DNA of 64,000 nt from Gemmatimonadota bacterium (GCA_028287235.1 JAQBQB010000020.1:271738-335737), one strand, 5' to 3'; positions 1 to 11,188 are shown, counted from the stretch's first letter. Notes: generated from the letters alone by a model not told the origin. Translations and numbers: made by a program.

Positions 1-1240
1 CCATTTGATAATCGACGTTGCTGTGGTCGGTCACGATCACCACCGCGTCGGTGGCGGCGACGATCGCGGGCGTGAGCGCCGTTCCCGCGCGCACGTGACC
101 GTCTTCGCGGATCGATGGGATGTATGGGTCGTGGAACGTCACCGTCGCCCCGCTCTCCTCGAGCAGCCGGATCACGTCGAGCGCCGGACTCTCGCGCACG
201 TCGTCGATGTCTCGCTTGTACGCCACGCCCAGCACGAGAATGTTGCTGCCGTTGACCGGCTTGCGGTCCGCGTTCAACGCGTGCGCCACCTTTTCCACGA
301 CGAACATCGGCATCTGGCTGTTGATCTCGCTCGCCAGATCGATGAAGCGCGTCTTGTAGTTCAGCGTGCGCATCTTCCACGCGAGGTAGTGCGGATCGAG
401 CGGAATGCAGTGCCCGCCGATTCCCGGCCCAGGTGTGAATTTCATGAATCCGAACGGCTTGGTCGCGGCGGCGTTGATGACTTCCCAAACGTCCACGCCG
501 AGCTTGTCGCAGACGATCGCCATCTCGTTGACCATCCCGATGTTCACCGACCGAAACGTATTCTCGAGCAGCTTGACCAGCTCGGCCGCCTCGGGCGACG
601 ACACGGTCACGATCGTATCGATGCAGCTCGCGTAGAGCGCCGTGGCCAGCTCGGTGCACGCCGGCGTGATGCCGCCCACCACCTTCGGCGTGTTCTTCGT
701 GTGGTAGACGGGATTTCCGGGGTCCACGCGCTCCGGGCTGAACGCGACGAACACGTCCTCGCCGATGTGGAATCCGCGCTTCGCGAGCGCCGGCGCGAGG
801 ATCTCGCGCGTCGTGCCGGGATAGGTCGTGCTTTCGAGAATCACGAGCATGCCGCGCCGCGCCTGGCGCGTCGCCGCCTCCGCCGCGGCGATCACGTAGC
901 TCATGTCCGGGTCGCGCGTCTTCGAGAGCGGTGTGGGTACGGCGATCGAGATCGCGTCAACCTCGCTGAGTCGCGCTTCGACCGTGGTGGCCTCGAAGAG
1001 GCCGCGCCGCACCAGGTCCGCCACTTCGGCGGGCGGCACGTCCTGAATGTGCGACTCACCGCGCATGAGCAACGACGCGACGCGCTCGCTCACGTCGTAC
1101 CCGATGACGCGGAAGCCCGCCTTCGCGAACTCCATGGCCAGCGGAAGTCCAACGTACCCGAGGCCGATCACCCCAATGACGGCCGATCGGTCCTCGATTC
1201 GCTGCAGGACCTGCTGCTTCATCGAGCGATCAGCGGCCAT
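1..1240 (-). CDS. wbpA: nucleotide-sugar 6-dehydrogenase, WbpA/WecC type (3' end cut off by window)
   Basis: Probable NAD-dependent oxidation of C6 of a UDP-N-acetylhexosamine to the uronic acid. The visible ~413 residues carry the N-terminal Rossmann motif GVIGLGYVGLP, then the catalytic segment GIGGHCIPLDP with its nucleophilic cysteine, and begin the C-terminal UDP-binding domain (ILVLGVAYK). The C-terminus runs off the left edge. The ATG at 1240 overlaps the end of the upstream aminotransferase gene by 11 bases; a second ATG at 1220 is possible. Together with the next three sugar genes it fits WbpA of the UDP-2,3-diacetamido-2,3-dideoxy-glucuronate pathway. The family assignment is firm; the exact substrate (GlcNAc rather than ManNAc) is inferred from the neighbours. 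Confidence 0.85.
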   Translation of the reverse strand, partial: MAADRSMKQQVLQRIEDRSAVIGVIGLGYVGLPLAMEFAKAGFRVIGYDVSERVASLLMRGESHIQDVPPAEVADLVRRGLFEATTVEARLSEVDAISIAVPTPLSKTRDPDMSYVIAAAEAATRQARRGMLVILESTTYPGTTREILAPALAKRGFHIGEDVFVAFSPERVDPGNPVYHTKNTPKVVGGITPACTELATALYASCIDTIVTVSSPEAAELVKLLENTFRSVNIGMVNEMAIVCDKLGVDVWEVINAAATKPFGFMKFTPGPGIGGHCIPLDPHYLAWKMRTLNYKTRFIDLASEINSQMPMFVVEKVAHALNADRKPVNGSNILVLGVAYKRDIDDVRESPALDVIRLLEESGATVTFHDPYIPSIREDGHVRAGTALTPAIVAATDAVVIVTDHSNVDYQM

Positions 1241-2342
1241 AGAATCCGCGCACGGCGTCGGTGACTTCGTTGAGCTGCGACGTCGTGAGCTCCGGGTAAA
1301 CCGGGAGCGACAACACTTCTCGCGCGGCGCGCTCGGACTCGGGACACGAGCCCTGCTTGTAGCCGAGATACGCGAAGCAGGGCTGCAAGTGCAGCGGCAA
1401 CGGATAGTAGATCGAGTTGCCGATCTGGCGCTCCTTGAGGAACGCCTGCAGCTCGTCGCGTCGGTCGGTGCGGATGGTGTACTGGTTGAAGATCGATTCG
1501 TTCCGCGGATCGACGTACGGCGTCGTCATGCCCGCAAGATCGGCGAAGGCGGCGTTGTAGTACGCCGCGTTCTCTCGGCGCTTCGCGCTCCATGCGGCGA
1601 GATGCGGCAGCTTGGCGCTCAGCACCACCGCTTGCAGGGCATCGAGCCGGCTGTTGAAGCCCACTTCGTCATGGAAGTACTGCTTCGCGCCGCCGTGCAT
1701 GCGGAGACGCTTGAGGCGGGCGGCCAACGCTTCGTCCTGCGTGACCATCATGCCGCCATCACCGTAGCCGCCGAGGTTCTTCGAGGGAAAGAAGCTGAAG
1801 GTGCCGATCGTCGGAACTTCGCCCGCCATCCGCCACTCGCCGTCGATCGATTGCCGCGCGCCGATCGATTGCGCGGCGTCTTCGATCACGGGAAGGCCCG
1901 GGAGCGCGGTCATGATCTCCGTTAGCGGTGCCATCTGACCGAATAGATCGACCGGCATCACCGCCTTCGTCTTCGACGTTCGCGCCGCCGCGGCCGCGTC
2001 GGGACGAATGTTGTAGGTCTTCGGATCGATGTCGACGAACACGGGCGTGGCGCCCACGTTGTGAATCGTGCCCGCGGTCGCGAAGAAGGTAAACGGCGTG
2101 GTGATGACCTCGTCGCCGCGGCCACAATCGAGCGCGCGGAGGGCGAGCAAGAGCGCGTCGGTTCCGTTCGCGCATCCCACCGCGTAGTTCGTATGCGACA
2201 GCTCGGCGACCTCGCGCTCCAGTTTCTCGACGGCCGCGCCAAGAATGAAGAGCTGCGAGTCGACGAGATCGATCAGGGCGGGAAGTACTTCATCTCGGAT
2301 CGTGGCGTGCTGCGCACGTAGATCCAGCAGAGGGACGGCCAT
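1230..2342 (-). CDS. wbpE: DegT/DnrJ/EryC1/StrS sugar aminotransferase, WbpE-like
   Basis: PLP-dependent transfer of an amino group to a keto sugar nucleotide, probably the 3-keto intermediate of UDP-GlcNAc uronate. The protein is 370 aa, normal for the family. The PLP lysine is K188 in FFPSKNLGGYGDGG, the cofactor-contacting aspartate is D155 in VIEDAAQ, and GCANGTDAL near residue 57 is the family phosphate-binding segment. It lies 32 bases downstream of the Gfo/Idh gene and overlaps the dehydrogenase. Family certain; role as WbpE inferred from context. Confidence 0.88.
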   Translation of the reverse strand: MAVPLLDLRAQHATIRDEVLPALIDLVDSQLFILGAAVEKLEREVAELSHTNYAVGCANGTDALLLALRALDCGRGDEVITTPFTFFATAGTIHNVGATPVFVDIDPKTYNIRPDAAAAARTSKTKAVMPVDLFGQMAPLTEIMTALPGLPVIEDAAQSIGARQSIDGEWRMAGEVPTIGTFSFFPSKNLGGYGDGGMMVTQDEALAARLKRLRMHGGAKQYFHDEVGFNSRLDALQAVVLSAKLPHLAAWSAKRRENAAYYNAAFADLAGMTTPYVDPRNESIFNQYTIRTDRRDELQAFLKERQIGNSIYYPLPLHLQPCFAYLGYKQGSCPESERAAREVLSLPVYPELTTSQLNEVTDAVRGFYGR

Positions 2343-2374
2343 GGAAAAATTCGCGAAAAGTGAGAATTGACTGA

Positions 2375-3418
2375 TCAGCCCTTAAAACTAAGCGGGATCG
2401 GCACTTCAGCGCCTGTTTTGGCCGCTTCGTAGATGCCGAGGATGATCTCGAGCGACTTGCGGCCTGCGCGCCCGTCGGTCTCCGGCTTCGCCTCGCCACG
2501 CAGCACCGCGAGCACGTTGCGGTAGTAGCCCTCGTGCCCGAAGCCATAGACATTCGGCGGGTTGGTGCTCGCCGCCTCGACGAGCTTGTCGTCGTCGTCG
2601 TAGTCGGCAAAGGTCCAGTGCTCCACGCGGTTCACCGCCGTGCCGCCGATCTTCACCGAGCCCTTCTCGCCGAGGATCGTGATCGACCCCTCGAGATTCT
2701 TGGGGTACGTCAGCACGTTGACCTCGATCACGCCGAGGGCGCCGGAGCGGAACTTGAGCAGGCCGATGCCCGAGTCCTCGGCCTCGATGCGCCGCGCCTG
2801 CGTCGCGGTCTTCGCCGAGATGGACTCGACGGGCCCCACGAGCCACTGCATCAGATCGACGTAGTGGCTCGCCTGGTTCATGATGGCCCCGCCGTCGAAC
2901 TCCCACGTGCCGCGCCACGGCTCGGCGTCGTAGTACTCCTGCGGCCGCTGCCAGCGGACGGTGACGTTGGCCATGTAGATCCGGCCAAACCGGCCCTTGT
3001 CCACGGCGCGCTTCAACAGCTGCACCGGTGGGTTGAGCCGATTCTGCTTGACGACGAAGAGCTGCACGCCCGCGTCGTCACAGGCCCGCACCAGCTCGTC
3101 CGCCTGCGCGAGCGAGAGGGACATCGGCTTCTCGGTCACCACGTGTTTGCCGGCGCGCGCCGCCGCGGCGCCCTGCGCCGAATGGATCCCCGACGGCGTG
3201 CAGATCGCGACGACGTCGATCTCGCCCGCTCGCAACATCTCGTCGAGCGACGCGAAGGCCGGCACGCCCTGCTCGTCCCCGGCGCGCCGCGCGCGCTCGG
3301 CGTCGAGGTCGGCGACCGCGGCAAGCGTGAGCCCGTCGACCTTTCGCAGCGCGTCGAAATGGTTCTTGCTGATGCGGCCGCAGCCGACCAGGCCTACCCG
3401 AAACGACCGTGCGGTCAT
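2375..3418 (-). CDS. wbpB: Gfo/Idh/MocA sugar-nucleotide oxidoreductase, WbpB-like
   Basis: NAD(P)-dependent oxidoreductase of 347 aa that would oxidise C3 of UDP-GlcNAc uronate before transamination. It has the N-terminal nucleotide fold [14 protein letters not shown] (residues 8-21), the family hallmark EKP at 96-98 and the C-terminal Gfo/Idh/MocA domain. The ATG at 3418 shares ATGA with the stop of the acetyltransferase gene, so the two are probably translationally coupled. Much longer upstream extension in the same frame lacks homology and is rejected. The catalytic family is clear; the substrate rests on the surrounding Wbp-like set. Confidence 0.85.
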   Translation of the reverse strand: MTARSFRVGLVGCGRISKNHFDALRKVDGLTLAAVADLDAERARRAGDEQGVPAFASLDEMLRAGEIDVVAICTPSGIHSAQGAAAARAGKHVVTEKPMSLSLAQADELVRACDDAGVQLFVVKQNRLNPPVQLLKRAVDKGRFGRIYMANVTVRWQRPQEYYDAEPWRGTWEFDGGAIMNQASHYVDLMQWLVGPVESISAKTATQARRIEAEDSGIGLLKFRSGALGVIEVNVLTYPKNLEGSITILGEKGSVKIGGTAVNRVEHWTFADYDDDDKLVEAASTNPPNVYGFGHEGYYRNVLAVLRGEAKPETDGRAGRKSLEIILGIYEAAKTGAEVPIPLSFKG

Positions 3419-4017
3419 GGAGTCCCCTGGCTCGAGTCCACGCGGGCGATGCCCTCGCCCCGCCGCGCATACGACGTTCCGCAGGCGGCGCAGGTTCCGA
3501 CACCGCCGTCGGGCAGGCGTTCCCCACACTCGCACATCCACCCGATGCGCCGCGCGGGCACGCCGGCCATGAGCGCGTACGGAAGCACGTCCTTCGTGAT
3601 GACCGCGCCCGCGCCGATGAACGCATATTCGCCGAGCGTCACGCCGCAGACGATCGTCGCATTCGCGCCGATGGACGAGCCGCGCTTGACCAGCGTCCGC
3701 TTGTATTCGCTCTTCCGCGAGACGTGACTGCGCGGATTGATCACGTTCGTGAACACCATCGACGGCCCACAGAACACGTCGTCCTCGAGCTCCACGCCCT
3801 CGTACACCGACACGTTGTTCTGGATCTTGGCATTGTTCCCGATGCGCGTGCCGTTCATCACGACGACGTTCTGTCCGAGGCTGCACCGCTCGCCGATGAC
3901 GGCGCCGGGCATGACGTGGCAGAAGTGCCAAATTTTTGTCCCCGCGCCGATCGTCGCGCCCGCGTCGACGTACGCCGACTCGTGCACGAACACGTCGGCG
4001 CCGCCGCTCGCGCTCAC
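3415..4017 (-). CDS. wbpD: left-handed beta-helix N-acetyltransferase, WbpD-like, with C-terminal zinc ribbon
   Basis: Predicted to N-acetylate the 3-amino group made by the aminotransferase. The 200-aa protein consists of hexapeptide repeats from about residue 14 to 150 ([34 protein letters not shown]) followed by a tail with C162-x-C164 and C176-x2-C179 that looks like a small zinc ribbon. The GTG start at 4017 shares GTGA with the carB stop, which fixes the start well. WbpD-type enzymes normally stop after the beta-helix, so the ribbon is an extra. Family sure; acceptor inferred. Confidence 0.82.
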   Translation of the reverse strand: MSASGGADVFVHESAYVDAGATIGAGTKIWHFCHVMPGAVIGERCSLGQNVVVMNGTRIGNNAKIQNNVSVYEGVELEDDVFCGPSMVFTNVINPRSHVSRKSEYKRTLVKRGSSIGANATIVCGVTLGEYAFIGAGAVITKDVLPYALMAGVPARRIGWMCECGERLPDGGVGTCAACGTSYARRGEGIARVDSSQGTP

Positions 4018-7000
4018 GCGGTCACCTGTCCGATGTCCGCCTGCCACTCCTGCAGCGACTTGACCCGCGGGCGGCGCGAGCGAAGCGACAGGATCGCGTC
4101 GCACGCCGCACTCGCGGCGGACATGGTGGTGGTGTACGACACGCGGTTCACGATCGCGGCCTGCCGCAACAGATAGTCGTCGAGCTGCGCGTGCTTGCCC
4201 ATGGGCGTGTTGATGAGCAATTGCGCATCGTGGTTCACGATCATGTCGAGACAGTTCGGCCGGCCTTCGTGCACCTTGAACACTCGCTGCGCCGGAATGC
4301 CGCGCGCCCGCAGGTACGCCGCCGTACCCGCCGTAGCCATGATCTCGAAGCCCATCTCGTGGAAGCGACGCGCGATCGGTGTCACCGTCGGCTTGTCGGA
4401 GTCGATCACCGTGATCAACACGACGCCCTCGAGCGGCAGGCCGTTCGACGCCGCGAGCTGCGCCTTGGCGAACGCCGAGCCGAACGAGTCGGAGATGCCC
4501 ATGCACTCGCCGGTCGACCGCATCTCGGGGCCGAGCACGGGATCGGTGCCGGGGAACTTGTTGAACGGGAACACCGCCTCTTTCACCGAGACGTAGGGCG
4601 GAATGATCTCCTCGGTGAAGCCGATCTCCTCGAGCGTGTCGCCCACCATCACCCGCGCGGCGAGCGAGGCCAGCGGAACGCCGATCGCCTTGGAGACAAA
4701 CGGAATCGTTCGGCTGGCGCGCGGGTTCACCTCGAGCACGTACACCACGCCGTTCTTGATCGCGTACTGCACGTTGATCAGGCCCACCACGCCGAGCGCT
4801 TTCGCCAGCGACACGGTCTGCTCGCGCATCGACTGCATGTCGGCCGCGCCGATGAGATACGGCGGCAGCACGCACGCCGAATCGCCGGAGTGGATACCGG
4901 CGTCCTCGATGTGCTGCATGATGCCGCCGATCACGACGCGCGTGCCGTCGGAGATCGCGTCGACGTCGCACTCGAATGCGTCCTCGAGAAAGCGGTCGAC
5001 GAGCACAGGCCGCTCCTCCGACACGCGCACCGCGGTGGCGAAGTAGCTCCGGAGCGATTCCGAGTCGTACACGATCTGCATGGCCCGCCCGCCCAACACG
5101 TACGATGGCCGCACCAGCACCGGATATCCGATGCGCTCCGCAATCTCGAGCGCTTCGTCCACGCTCGTCGCGGTTCCGTTCGGCGGCTGCTGGAGTCCGA
5201 GCTCGCGCGCGATCTTGTCGAAGCGCCGGCGGTCCTCCGCTACGTCGATCGAGTCGGGAGAGGTGCCGAGAATGCGCACGCCGGCCGCCTCGAGCTGCCG
5301 CGTGAGCTTGAGCGGCGTCTGTCCGCCGAGCTGCACGACGACCCCTTCGGGCTTTTCGCGATCGACGATCTCGAGGACGTCCTCGAAGGTGAGCGGCTCG
5401 AAGTACAGCTTGTCGGACGTGTCGAAGTCCGTCGACACCGTCTCGGGGTTCGAGTTGATCATGATCGTCTCGAACCCGCGCTCGCGCAGCGCCATCACGG
5501 CGCGCACGCAGCAGTAGTCGAACTCCACACCCTGCCCGATCCGATTGGGTCCGCTGCCCAAGATCACGACGGAGCGTTTGTCCGTCTTCGGCGCTTCGTT
5601 CTCCTCGTCGTAGCTGCCGTAGAGATACGGGGTCGCCGACGGGAACTCACCCGCGCAGGTGTCCACCATCTTGTACGCGGGCCGGACGTTCATCGCCCAG
5701 CGGCGCGCGCGAACCGCGTCCTCGCTCTCGCCGCGCAGCGTGCCGAGCTGACGATCGGAGAACCCCATGCGCTTCATGCGGCGCGTGGCGTCGGCCGTGA
5801 CGTCGTCGAGCGCCGCATACTCGCGCTCCGACTCGATCAGCTCCGACATCTGGTTCAGGAACCAGGGGTCGATCGCCGTGAGATCGTACACGTCGGCGAC
5901 CGTGAAGCCCCGCTCGAGGGCACGCTTGACCTGGAAGATGCGCTCGGGCGTCGGCTGGCGGAGCGCGCCGCGCAGCGCCTCGTCGGTCTCGTCGGGCAGG
6001 CGGTCGTCGATCGGCCTCGTGGCGGTCGTCCACCCGTGGCGCCCCGTCTCGAGCGCGCGCAGCGACTTCTGGAACGCTTCCTTGAACGTGCGGCCGATCG
6101 ACATCGCCTCGCCCACCGACTTCATCTGCGTCGTGAGGTACGGGCTCGCCGAGGGAAATTTCTCGAAGGCGAAGCGCGGCACTTTCACGACGACGTAGTC
6201 GAGCACCGGCTCGAAGGATGCCGGCGTCGTCTTGGTGATGTCGTTCGTGATCTCGTCGAGGCGATAACCCACGGCGAGCTTGGCGCCGATGCGCGCGATC
6301 GGGAAGCCCGTCGCCTTGGAGGCCAGCGCCGACGAGCGCGACACGCGCGGATTCATCTCGATGATGAGCATCTCGCCGTCGCGAGGATTCACCGCGAATT
6401 GGATGTTGCAGCCGCCGGCGTCGACACCGACCTCGCGGATGATCGCCACGGCCGCGTCGCGCATGACCTGATATTCGCGGTCGGTGAGCGTCATCGCCGG
6501 CGCCACGGTGATCGAGTCACCGGTGTGCACGCCCATGGGATCGAGATTCTCGATCGAGCAGACGATCACGACGTTATCCTCGTGGTCGCGCATCACCTCG
6601 AGCTCGAACTCCTTCCAGCCGATCAGGCTGCGCTCCACCAGCACCTGCGTCGTCGGCGACTGATCGAGGCCGTGACGCACGATCTGCTCGAACTCTTCGC
6701 GGTTGTAGGCGATGCCGCCGCCGGTGCCGCCGAGCGTGAACGACGGCCGAATGATGGCCGGAAAGCCCGTCGTGGCGAGGATCTCCAGCGCCTCGTCGAA
6801 GTTCTCGGCGATCCCGCCCGCGGCCACGCCGAGACCGATGCGGTGCATCGCCTCGGAGAACAGCTTGCGGTCCTCGGCGATCGCGATGGCGTGCGCCGTG
6901 GCGCCGATCAGCTCGACGTCGTACTTCTCGAGCGCGCCGGACTGCGAGAGCGACATGGCGACGTTGAGCGCCGTCTGGCCGCCCATCGTGGGCAGGATCG

Positions 7001-7236
7001 CGTCGGGGCGTTCCTTCTCCAGGATCAACTCGACGAACTCCGGCGTCACCGGCTCGATGTACGTCCGATCCGCGAACTCGGGATCGGTCATGATCGTGGC
7101 CGGATTCGAGTTGATGAGGATTACCTCATACCCTTCCTCCTTCAGCGCCTTGGTGGCCTGCGTTCCGGAGTAATCGAATTCAGCGGCTTGCCCGATGATG
7201 ATCGGGCCAGAACCGATTACGAGGATGCGGTGCAGG

Positions 7237-7253
<17 letters not shown>
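4014..7253 (-). CDS. carB: carbamoyl-phosphate synthase large subunit
   Basis: Makes carbamoyl phosphate from bicarbonate, ammonia (delivered by the small subunit CarA) and 2 ATP, for pyrimidine and arginine synthesis. The 1079-aa protein has both ATP-grasp halves (first near 10-400, second near 560-940), the opening motif [21 protein letters not shown], the matching repeat [18 protein letters not shown] in the second half, and a C-terminal allosteric domain. Length matches E. coli CarB (1073). The start ATG at 7253 overlaps the end of rmd by 17 bases and the stop overlaps the acetyltransferase start, so carB sits inside a sugar-nucleotide operon. carA is not in this window. Confidence 0.97.
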
Positions 7254-9182
<1,929 letters not shown>

Positions 9183-9192
9183 CTAATGGTTA

Positions 9193-9220
9193 GAAAAAAG
9201 GGGAGCCCGAAAGCTCCCCT
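9193..9220 (-). terminator. intrinsic terminator of the alpha ribosomal operon
   Basis: An 8-bp perfect stem (AGGGGAGC at 9199-9206 with GCTCCCCT at 9213-9220) closes a six-base loop. Read on the minus strand it is followed at once by six T residues. It lies 32 bases after the rpmB stop and before gmd. Confidence 0.9.
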
Positions 9221-9251
9221 CGTTGCCCGCGCGATGCTCACGATGGCAATG

Positions 9252-9482
9252 TCACGCCAACGCCGCTTGGGCTGCCTGCCCGCGGGGGGCGCGCTTGACC
9301 TTGCCGGAGTTCATGCAGCGCGTGCAGACCTTGACCTTCTCGATCTTGCCGTCGACCACGGTGCGCATGACCTGCAGGTTCGGCTTCCACGTGCGGCGGG
9401 TCTTGTTGTTCGCGTGCGACACGTTGTTGCCGAACGCGACGCCCTTCTTGCACGAGTAGCAGATGTTTCGCTGGATCGCCAT
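9252..9482 (-). CDS. rpmB: 50S ribosomal protein L28
   Basis: Large-subunit protein of 76 aa. It keeps the zinc-binding cysteine pairs (CYSC near residue 8 and CTRC near residue 53), so it is the C+ form. It is 3 bases downstream of rplQ and is the last gene before the terminator at 9193-9220. L28 is more often found beside rpmG or alone, so its place at the end of the alpha operon is somewhat unusual. Confidence 0.95.
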   Translation of the reverse strand: MAIQRNICYSCKKGVAFGNNVSHANNKTRRTWKPNLQVMRTVVDGKIEKVKVCTRCMNSGKVKRAPRGQAAQAALA

Positions 9483-9485
9483 GGC

Positions 9486-9842
9486 TCAGCCCTCGACGAG
9501 TTCGATGCGCGCCATCTCGGCGCCGTCACCCTTGCGGTGGCCGGTCTTGAGAATGCGCGTGTAACCGCCGGGACGCGAGGCGAACTTCGGTCCGAGCTCC
9601 TGGAACAACTTGTCCGCCGTCTCGCGCTTGTGGATGTGGCGCACGGCCTGACGACGGTCGTGCAGCGTTCCCGAGCGCGCCTTGGTGATCAGCTTCTCGA
9701 TGAACGGCCGCATTTCCTTCGCCTTCGCTTCCGTGGTCTCGATCGCGCCGTGCTCGATGAGCGACGAGGCGAGATTCCGCATGAGGGCGAGCTTCTGTTC
9801 ACTGGTCCGGCGAAGCTGGCGCCCCGCTTTACGATGCCGCAT
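9486..9842 (-). CDS. rplQ: 50S ribosomal protein L17
   Basis: Large-subunit protein of 118 aa starting MRHRKAGRQLRRTSEQK, the canonical L17 N-terminus. This start at 9842 is preferred over longer in-frame extensions because homology begins exactly here and the rpoA stop is only 5 bases away. Gene order rpoA-rplQ is the standard bacterial arrangement. Confidence 0.96.
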   Translation of the reverse strand: MRHRKAGRQLRRTSEQKLALMRNLASSLIEHGAIETTEAKAKEMRPFIEKLITKARSGTLHDRRQAVRHIHKRETADKLFQELGPKFASRPGGYTRILKTGHRKGDGAEMARIELVEG

Positions 9843-9847
9843 GTGCC

Positions 9848-10921
9848 TTACTCCTCCATGTCGTCGGGCGCCGCGGCGGCGGCACGGCTCGGCGGTGTGC
9901 CCCAATCGAGCACACGCACGCTGCCGTCTCCGCCTTCCTCGAACCGCATCCCGAAATTCAAGCCTTCACGCTCGAGCAGATCGGCGATCTCCTGGAGCGA
10001 CTTCTTACCGAAGTTCTTCACCTGCAAAATCTGGCTCTCGGTCTGGCGAACCAGATCACCCAGCGTGCGGATGTTCGAGTTCTTGAGCGAGTTCACCGAG
10101 CGAACGGACAGCTCGAGATCGTCAATCGGCGTGCGGAGCAGCCCGCCGAGGCGCGCGCCGTCACCGGCGCCGTTCTCGCTGGCCGTGCCGATCGGCGCCG
10201 ACGAATGCGAACCGAAGTCCGCGAAGTACTGGAAGTGCGTCTGCGCCAGCGCGGCCGCATAGCTCACCGCTTCTTCCGGCGAGATCGTGCCGTTGGTCTC
10301 GACCGTGAGGACGAGACGATCGTAGTCGGTCCGCTGACCCACACGGGTTTCGGCCACCGTGAAATTGCAGCGGCGGACCGGATTGTAGATCGAGTCGATG
10401 CGGACGAGATCGACCGGAAGTCCACGGTCGAGCGGGTGCTGGTCGGACTCGATGTAGCCGCGGCCCTTGTTCACGTACAGGTCGACGTTGAGATCGCGGT
10501 CGTCCTGCAGGGTGAAGAGGTGGTGCGCGGGATCGATGATGCGCACGCCGCCCGCGCTGCTGATGTCGGCCGCGGTGACCGCGCCGGACTCCGACTTGGA
10601 GATGTGCAGCACGACGTCTTCGACGTCGTCGGGCAGAGAGAGCGTCAGCGTCTTGAGATTGCCGATGATCTGGTGCACGTCTTCGACGACGCCAGGAATG
10701 GTCTGGTGCTCGTGGACCACGCCGTCGATGCGGAAGCCCCACACCGCGGAACCGCGGAGGGAGGACAGGAGCATGCGACGCATCGAGTTGCCGAGCGTGT
10801 GGCCGAAGCCACGCTCGAGCGGCTGCAGCCGGAACTCGGCGACGTTATTGGCATCTTCGCGCTTGGTCGCTTCGACCAGCTGCGGGCGGACGAGTCCGCG
10901 GAGATCAATCGTGTTGGGCAT
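9848..10921 (-). CDS. rpoA: DNA-directed RNA polymerase alpha subunit
   Basis: Core RNA polymerase subunit of 357 aa. The N-terminal assembly domain includes LERGFGHTLGNSMRRMLLSS; the C-terminal domain after about residue 270 has the NSLKNSNIRTLGDLV helix-hairpin segment that contacts DNA UP elements and activators. The C-terminal tail is acidic and alanine-rich. It begins after a 267-base structured spacer that separates it from rpsD. Length is somewhat above the E. coli protein (329 aa). Confidence 0.97.
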   Translation of the reverse strand: MPNTIDLRGLVRPQLVEATKREDANNVAEFRLQPLERGFGHTLGNSMRRMLLSSLRGSAVWGFRIDGVVHEHQTIPGVVEDVHQIIGNLKTLTLSLPDDVEDVVLHISKSESGAVTAADISSAGGVRIIDPAHHLFTLQDDRDLNVDLYVNKGRGYIESDQHPLDRGLPVDLVRIDSIYNPVRRCNFTVAETRVGQRTDYDRLVLTVETNGTISPEEAVSYAAALAQTHFQYFADFGSHSSAPIGTASENGAGDGARLGGLLRTPIDDLELSVRSVNSLKNSNIRTLGDLVRQTESQILQVKNFGKKSLQEIADLLEREGLNFGMRFEEGGDGSVRVLDWGTPPSRAAAAAPDDMEE

Positions 10922-10958
10922 TAGGAAAATTCGTGTATTACGGTCTTACCAGGAATCG

Positions 10959-10982
10959 CCCTGGTATCGCCCTACCCCGCCC
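10959..10982 (-). other. putative G-quadruplex in the rpoA leader
   Basis: On the minus strand four runs of three or four G (complement of C runs at 10980-10982, 10975-10978, 10970-10972 and 10959-10961) are separated by loops of 1, 2 and 8 bases. The motif lies 38-61 bases upstream of the rpoA ATG, in the strand that would be mRNA. Folding is inferred only from the pattern. Confidence 0.45.
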
Positions 10983-11069
10983 TTCACGCGCGGTAGGCTC
11001 GAACGGGAGTGAGGTCCCGACCACAGCGACAGGTTCTGGGGTTTCGTGGCTGGGGCTCAGGGGAAGTAC

Positions 11070-11088
11070 GTCGCGCCTGAGGCGCGAC
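11070..11088. other. perfect GC hairpin in the rpsD-rpoA spacer
   Basis: GTCGCGCC (11070-11077), a three-base loop, then GGCGCGAC (11081-11088). There is no T-tract on either side, so it is not a standard intrinsic terminator. It may stabilise mRNA ends or pause polymerase. Confidence 0.6.
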
Positions 11089-11122
11089 TCGATGGGTGAA
11101 CCTTGCGGCATCCCCATACGGA

Positions 11123-11145
11123 GCGGCGCGCCCAAGGCGCGCCGC
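11123..11145. other. second perfect GC hairpin in the rpsD-rpoA spacer
   Basis: A 10-bp stem, GCGGCGCGCC (11123-11132) with GGCGCGCCGC (11136-11145), closes a CAA loop. There is no following T-tract. It lies just after the heptamer G-run repeat in the direction of transcription. Confidence 0.6.
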
Positions 11146-11152
11146 ACACCTT

Positions 11153-11183
11153 CCCTAAACCCTACACCCGGTACCCTAACCCC
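11153..11183 (-). repeat. heptameric G-run repeat (TTTAGGG-like), putative G-quadruplex just after rpsD
   Basis: On the plus strand C-triplets begin at 11153, 11160, 11167 and 11174, an exact 7-base period (CCCTAAA, CCCTACA, CCCGGTA, CCCTAAC), followed by a C run at 11180-11183. The transcribed minus strand therefore has five G runs with loops of 3-4 bases, starting 6 bases after the rpsD stop codon. The spacing meets the classic G-quadruplex pattern. Confidence 0.6.
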
Positions 11184-11188
11184 TGCCT

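Larger units (their letters stand above)
10922..11188. other. structured non-coding spacer between rpsD and rpoA
   Basis: This 267-base gap interrupts an otherwise tightly packed operon (other gaps 3-6 bases). On the minus (transcribed) strand it holds two G-run clusters, two perfect GC hairpins and a smaller hairpin (CGGGA 11004-11008 with TCCCG 11015-11019). The open frames across it look like random GC-rich frames. It may be a 5' leader for rpoA with its own promoter, a processing site, or a regulatory RNA; nothing here decides between them. Confidence 0.6.

Noticed and set aside
11153..11183. Possible eukaryotic contamination suggested by the CCCTAAA-like repeat
   Set aside because: The repeat is degenerate, only about 31 bases long, and flanked by intact rpsD and rpoA in the right order, so it is bacterial sequence.
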